DNA from: Synaphobranchus kaupii
Lineage: Eukaryota; Chordata; Actinopteri; Anguilliformes; Synaphobranchidae
Assembly (NCBI GenBank): GCA_029718625.1
Contig: CM056379.1
Span: forward strand, 59,361,626-59,425,625
DNA: 64,000 nt
Direction of reading: 5' to 3'
The notes beneath the pieces are model-generated. The model did no database searches. It saw nothing but the letters and a program-made list of their open reading frames with translations, and was not told where the DNA came from. The translations under genes and the position numbers were made by a program. Shown here piece by piece: positions 59,330 to 64,000 of the stretch (position 1 is the first letter of the stretch; every line of letters starts with the position of its first letter).

Positions 59330-59881
59330 AGAGTGTCAGAAGACAGGAACGATTTACCAAGGAATAAATTCTTCTAATAATGCCATAAGACTTCATAGTT
59401 TTTTTACATACATACTCAATATGGTCTTTCCAGGATAAATTTTCGTCCACTAATACACCAAGAAATTTTGTAGAAGAAACTTGCCTAATTTCAATATTAT
59501 TAATAAGCAGTTTTGCATCCTGCTTGAAATAACTTTTATTTTTATTTTTGAAGATTATAAAATTAGACTTATTGGCATTCAAGGAAAGCTTATTCATCTG
59601 GAACCATCTTGAGGTGTATGCTAGAATAGCATTGGCATCGCTGATCAAGGAATCAAAGTCAGAGTGAGCAGTGACTATATTGGTGTCGTCCGCGAATAAA
59701 ATGGACAGATTGGAGTCAGACATCAAAGCAAAATCATTTATATAAATTAGAAACAAAAGAGGCCCAAGAATTGATCCTTGGGGTACCCCACAATAAAACT
59801 TTATTCAGAAAACTTCGATCAGAAATATGACCATTTATACAAACATATTTTTCCCTATTTCTTAGGTAGTCACTGAGCCAA
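59330..59881 (-). pseudogene. LINE ORF2, second half of reverse transcriptase
   Basis: The minus strand reads NWLSDYLRNREKYV, then (after a frameshift near 59775) a segment with FLIYINDF, the catalytic FADD near 59690, and KFLGVLVDENLSWKDHI, as in LINE RTs. It ends at the Harbinger-type insertion after NRSCLLTL. The frameshift and truncation make it non-functional. Confidence 0.8.
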
Positions 59882-59885
59882 TTAA

Positions 59886-62418
59886 CACCTTCGCGCATAG
59901 GTCCAACATAGGTCCCGCAGGCGGGACTTTTTTGCTCAACTGAGACATTCGTTGCTACTGCAGCCGAACTATTATTGGAAATCACAAACTCTGTGTTTTA
60001 AATTTATTGGTAGACGGTTCGTGACGATTTCTGCCGAATACGTAGTTTCTAAGTGCCACTATTTTCCTGTAGCAAGTCCATTTATCAAGCAACCCCCCAC
60101 CTAGTCTATACCTACCTATGCATGACATAGTGGACAATAGCGTCTATGTTTGAGTTCATAAATATATTTATTCATCATATAAAATTAGAATAACGTCATA
60201 GCAACGAGATAAACCCAACAATAGCCTGATCGTATGCCAGAAAAGCCGTGAAAAGCCCTGCTCACTCAAATGCAAAATAAACTGTGAAAGTACTATCTCA
60301 TTCTACCATGTATTCTACTAGCAATATATGCTACTAAATATGAAATAAATATACAATCCTACCATTGGTTTTACACATCGAGATGTTCCTTTCAAAATTC
60401 AGTCGTCATTTATTGTCTGGTACAATCGGTTTGAGAAATATACAACACTTTATACCGCTATTACTGAAACGTCGCCGCGTAATAGCCCCATGCCCTGTAA
60501 ACCTGTCTCATGCATTACAGTTCATTCTGGTTTAATTGTAGGCTTTTTTATCCAATAGAGTACATTATAACCTTCGCAACGGTATATGCCAAGTCTTTTT
60601 GGGTGCTTTGAGCAATTTACTACAGCCCAGTGTAACGGCAGTTTTAGTTTTAACTGTCTAGTATTACGCAAGCGTTATACAATACGCATTATGCAGGGGA
60701 ATTTCCCTTTTTCGATATGTAAGTATTTTTGCATCTAAAATACCGTTGGTCTCGCTGGCTACATACGTACGTTCGTGTTTCCACTCGAGCACTGTCTTTC
60801 CAATATGTTTGATAGCCCTATTGTTATTTTCGCATTTTGAGTGCATTTCACATACTGTAATGCAATCGTTAGCTAAATGTATTTTTGAAGTAGGCTACCG
60901 ATGTTCATTGAAGATAGAACATTTGGCAGCATTTTACAGATGGTGGAAAACTATTTTATGTTCATGTTATCATACATAATATAGGCTATGGCGTATACTA
61001 GTCTCTTAGGGCATGACAAATGCTCATTCCAATTTACTGTGCGCTGATATGTGGTAGATTAAAGTAAAAATTTCCTTGGAGTTATTATGAATAGGAAAAC
61101 TTAAAAGATTATAAGAATACAGAAAAATGCAATCCCAGGACAAAAAATACATACTGTAGAGTACAGGGACAAGTGATGTTTTATTGAGGTACAAGAGTGA
61201 ATGATTAGGCAATATATTTAGGTGTATGTAACACTGTGATATCAATGTTTTTTATCTTAAAGGTTGTATCAGCGATTTTGGGTGGAAACATAAATTATTA
61301 TTTTTTTCCTCACGATCCGCTAGCTGCCCGCCCCATAAGCAGGCCGTCAAAAAACCGCGTCTCTGTAGGCAGCCTATGCTCCGAGATCGTACACAAAAAC
61401 AATGGTACTACCAACTACTCAAAACCAAAATAAACAGTATTCCAACCAATCACAATGATCTGCACAAACGCTAATACTCTTATCTCGCTGAAATCTTGAC
61501 GGATTTACAAACGGTTTGGTTTCTTACAAACGTTATTAACGTGGTTATAATTCTGGATGCTTGAACACTATTTTTTAAAACATAACATAATTATTCATAA
61601 GTATGTTTGTTTGGGATTTCGCTTCAGAAGTGACGTCACATTTGTGCAGATCATTGTGATTGGTTGGAATACTGTTTATTTTGGTTTTGAGTAATTGGTA
61701 GTACCATTGTTTTTGTGTACGATTTCGGAGCATAGGCTGCCTACAGAGACGCGGTTTTTTGACGGCCTGCTTATGGGGCGGGCAGCTAGCGGATCGTGAG
61801 GAAAAATCAGATGAATGTGATCATTTATGTTTCCACCCAAAATCGCTGATACAACCTTTAAGCCACCAGAGGGAGCAAATGTGTATGCGTTATAATGTAC
61901 AAAACTAATTTTATTCATTTTATGACATGTTTTGCATAGGGGTTTTGGACCCATAGATATCTACCCCCCTATACTGCTGAAAATATATAATTCTCACTTG
62001 GAAATCATGCAAAAGTGAGTTTTATGTGCCCAAACTGTTGATTTGTAGTTAAATATATCATTTTTTTATTTTATTTGCAGCAGTGCACAATTTAGCCATT
62101 TGGATAGATTTGGAGACACTAATGGACAACAGGATACACTGCTATATTTTGCATCATAGACCTTTAGTAGTTCTGCATATCATCCTCAGATTTTGCAAAA
62201 CTTGTGGACATGGAGTTTATGATCCGGGAAATCTATATATATTACCGATTTCAGCAAAATAAAAAAAAACTACAAATCTAAGTTTGTATTGTAAATGGTA
62301 CACCTGTCTTCTTTCATTTAAGCCATTTACCAAGTTTATGTGATGCTCACACCTGGAGTTATAAAGCCTTAAACAGAGCACCCCTAAATAGGTGAAATTT
62401 GCCATCTGCACCAAGGGG
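59886..62418 (-). mobile_element. TTAA-type (piggyBac-like) element, copy B, inside LINE RT
   Basis: Flanked by TTAA (59882-59885, 62419-62422). The minus-strand LINE reads DVVIN before it and NWLSD after it, with one TTAA at the join, so the duplication is certain. TIRs CACCTTCGCGCATAGG and CCATCTGCACCAAGGGG. It is about 1.93 kb without the nested foldback at 61261-61857. It lacks about 400 bp present in copy A (about 41825-42245). No transposase was recognised. Confidence 0.88.
61261..61857. mobile_element. Foldback version of the TTAA MITE, nested in copy B
   Basis: The first 378 bp match 24199-24582 closely. At GACGTCAC the normal right end is replaced by an inverted copy of the first 218 bp, starting ATTTGTGCAGATCATTG. 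It ends CGCTGATACAACCT, with TTAA on both sides (61257-61260, 61858-61861). The result is a hairpin with arms of about 210 bp. Confidence 0.88.
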
Positions 62419-63062
62419 TTAATAACAACATCCTGAAAACCATAACGATGGAGCTTTGAGACAAGAATACTATGGTCCACTGTATCAAAAGCCTTCGATA
62501 AATCTAAAAAAATACCTATAGCAAACATCTTATTATCCAAGGCAGCAGAGATTTTATCAATAAGTTGTAAAAGAGCCATAAACGTTGAATGATTTTTTCG
62601 AAATCCATATTGGTGTTTGTACAGGATGTTGTTATCATTAAGGTGTTTCAACACTCTTGCATAAACCAACTTTTCCATGACCTTAGAAAAGCATGGTAAG
62701 ATAGAAATAGGACGATAATTATTAAAACTACAAGGATCTCCTTCTTTAAAGAGAGGTAGGACCTTTGCCACTTTCAAGTCATTCGGGACCTCCCCGGTTT
62801 TTAAAGAGACCGCAAGGACATGAGTTAGTGGCTTGCTAATTAAGGAAGCTACTTCTTTTAGAAGCTTGGCCTTGATTTCATCATGCCCGGCTGCTGAGTT
62901 GTTAAGTTTAATAATAATATCAAATACTTCCTTGCATGTAGGAGGTTCAAAACTACGTAAAGCAGGGAAACAGCTAGTAATATTATCTGTAGGATAATCA
63001 TTAGTATGAGGAATATTTTTTGCAAGAGCCACCCACATTGGCAAAGAAGTCATTAAAACCAT
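62419..63062 (-). pseudogene. LINE ORF2, first half of reverse transcriptase
   Basis: Minus-strand frame with PPTCKEVFDIIIKLNNSAAG, FKEGDPCSFNNYRPISILPC, a YGFRKNHST block and DLSKAFDTVDHSILVSKLHRYGF, the order of RT motifs 1 to A. It ends at the TTAA insertion after QDVV. Its first codons (to about 63030) are in a shifted frame relative to the preceding endonuclease part, so a frameshift lies there. Confidence 0.85.
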
Positions 63063-63149
63063 TTGCTATGTCGGAGGGACTGGAAAATGAGGTCTCACCA
63101 TTCGTAAATTGGGGAGGGAATTTCATGGGAGCCTTCTTCCTATTTAATA

Positions 63150-64000
63150 GTTAATTGATGACATTCCATGTAGATTTTATGTTATTAGCAGATTCTTTAA
63201 ATTTATCAGAATAATATTTCTTCTTTGCTATGCGGAGTAGATGTGTAAATTTGTTTTTATATTTTTTATAAGTATCAGAATTATGAGGAGTTGGTTTAGA
63301 CAGAAATCTTCTATATAATTTAGTTTTTTTTGTACATGATTTCAATAATCCGGAAGAGAACCAAGGCTTACTAGCCGCATGGCTTCTATTGGTTTTGTAG
63401 CTCACCAGTGGAAAGCAATCATTAAATATACTTTTAAAAATTTGAAAAAAGGATTGGTATGCCAGATTAGCATCCTGGTGAATATAAACATTATCCCATT
63501 GGACATTTTCCATCATTACCTTAAAACGTTCAATATTCACCTCATTATACTTACGGAAACTTGTTTTGACAGGGTTAGTTGTATCCCTATGTGTACTACC
63601 ACTTGCTGAAGTGAGATGGAATATAGGGAAGTGATCAGAAATGTCAGTATATAGAATCCCAGAGTTGGATGGATAGTCAAACGAATTAGCTATGATGTTA
63701 TCAATTAGAGTGGCTGTTTTAGAAGTCACTCTAGTTGGTTTGAAAATGAGAGGGTAGAAATACGATGAATACAACACATTTAAGAAATCTGCAGTAGGAG
63801 AATGATTTTCATTATTGAAAAGGTTGATGTTGAAGTCCCCATGTAAGAAGCAAAGTTTATCTTCATTATTAATAACATCCAGAGAAGCTGTGAGTACATC
63901 ATTAAAACAGTTGATATCAGCATCAGGTGGATGATAAATTCAACCAATAATGATATTCTTTCCACCAAAGTAAGAACAAGACGTTATTTCCAGGAAAATA
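63150..64000 (-). pseudogene. LINE ORF2, endonuclease (partial at window edge)
   Basis: Minus-strand reading includes GDFNINLF near 63830, the RVTSKTATLIDNIIAN segment and SDHFPIF near 63630, all standard APE endonuclease motifs. A stop interrupts the IIIG...IYHPP segment near 63945. The linker ends at a stop near 63150. The 5' part lies beyond the window. Confidence 0.8.

Larger units (their letters stand above)
57570..64000 (-). mobile_element. Decayed non-LTR retrotransposon (LINE), split by two insertions
   Basis: Minus-strand element entering from the right edge: endonuclease (64000-63150), RT first half (63060-62419), RT second half (59881-59330), C-terminus (58355-57879) and 3' UTR ending in AATAAATAAATTCAAATTC at about 57575. 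It is interrupted at 59886-62418 by a TTAA element and at 58356-59329 by a Harbinger-type element. The clade is unresolved; motif style is CR1/Jockey-like. It is not the L2 at 32669. Confidence 0.82.

Overview
The window is teleost fish genomic DNA, and almost everything recognisable in it is transposon-derived. The organism call rests on the mix of families: a chromodomain Ty3/Gypsy element, an L2 LINE with a (TTGA)n tail, a Penelope-like element with a GIY-YIG domain, a Tc1 element of the kind common in ray-finned fish, hAT, PIF/Harbinger and TTAA-type DNA transposons, and tRNA-derived SINE pieces. I cannot name the species. I found no exon of a host gene, no cellular rRNA or tRNA gene and no CRISPR array.

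Layout. 1-7623: the end of one Gypsy copy, then a complete young copy, in tandem and sharing the middle LTR. 7624-12920: SINE-like pieces, a 350-bp satellite-like repeat, a TA-flanked MITE, a gag-like fragment and a Tc1 end. 12921-20946: AT-rich DNA with a 21-bp minisatellite, a degenerate Penelope 3' end, and an 80-bp-period repeat array split by a solo LTR. 20947-25084: a dead Tc1 element carrying three separate insertions (solo LTR, hAT MITE, TTAA MITE), each with its own target duplication. 26500-30957: a possible Helitron-like element holding a hAT element that itself holds a palindromic MITE. 31816-31900: a CA microsatellite. 32360-36592: an L2 LINE with an intact ORF2. 36600-44191: Harbinger-type and TTAA-type elements inserted into each other, plus a solo LTR. 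44337-46626: a Penelope-like element truncated at its 5' end, with a 12-bp target duplication. 46640-49500: a long inverted repeat and a further TTAA-element fragment. 49649-54261: a 4.6-kb purine-rich, G-quadruplex-capable minisatellite with higher-order structure, inside a larger repeat that continues to 56050. 57570-64000: a decayed LINE on the minus strand, split by a Harbinger-type element and by a TTAA element that itself carries a foldback MITE.

How the parts relate. The window is a stratigraphy of insertions and not a functional operon. Related copies within it act as filled and empty sites for each other, so the boundaries and target duplications of several elements can be read without external data. 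The coding parts closest to working condition are the Gypsy gag and pol (one nonsense codon, a small C-terminal deletion, and a textbook -1 frameshift signal between the two frames) and the L2 ORF2 (no stops). The Penelope RT has lost one catalytic aspartate.
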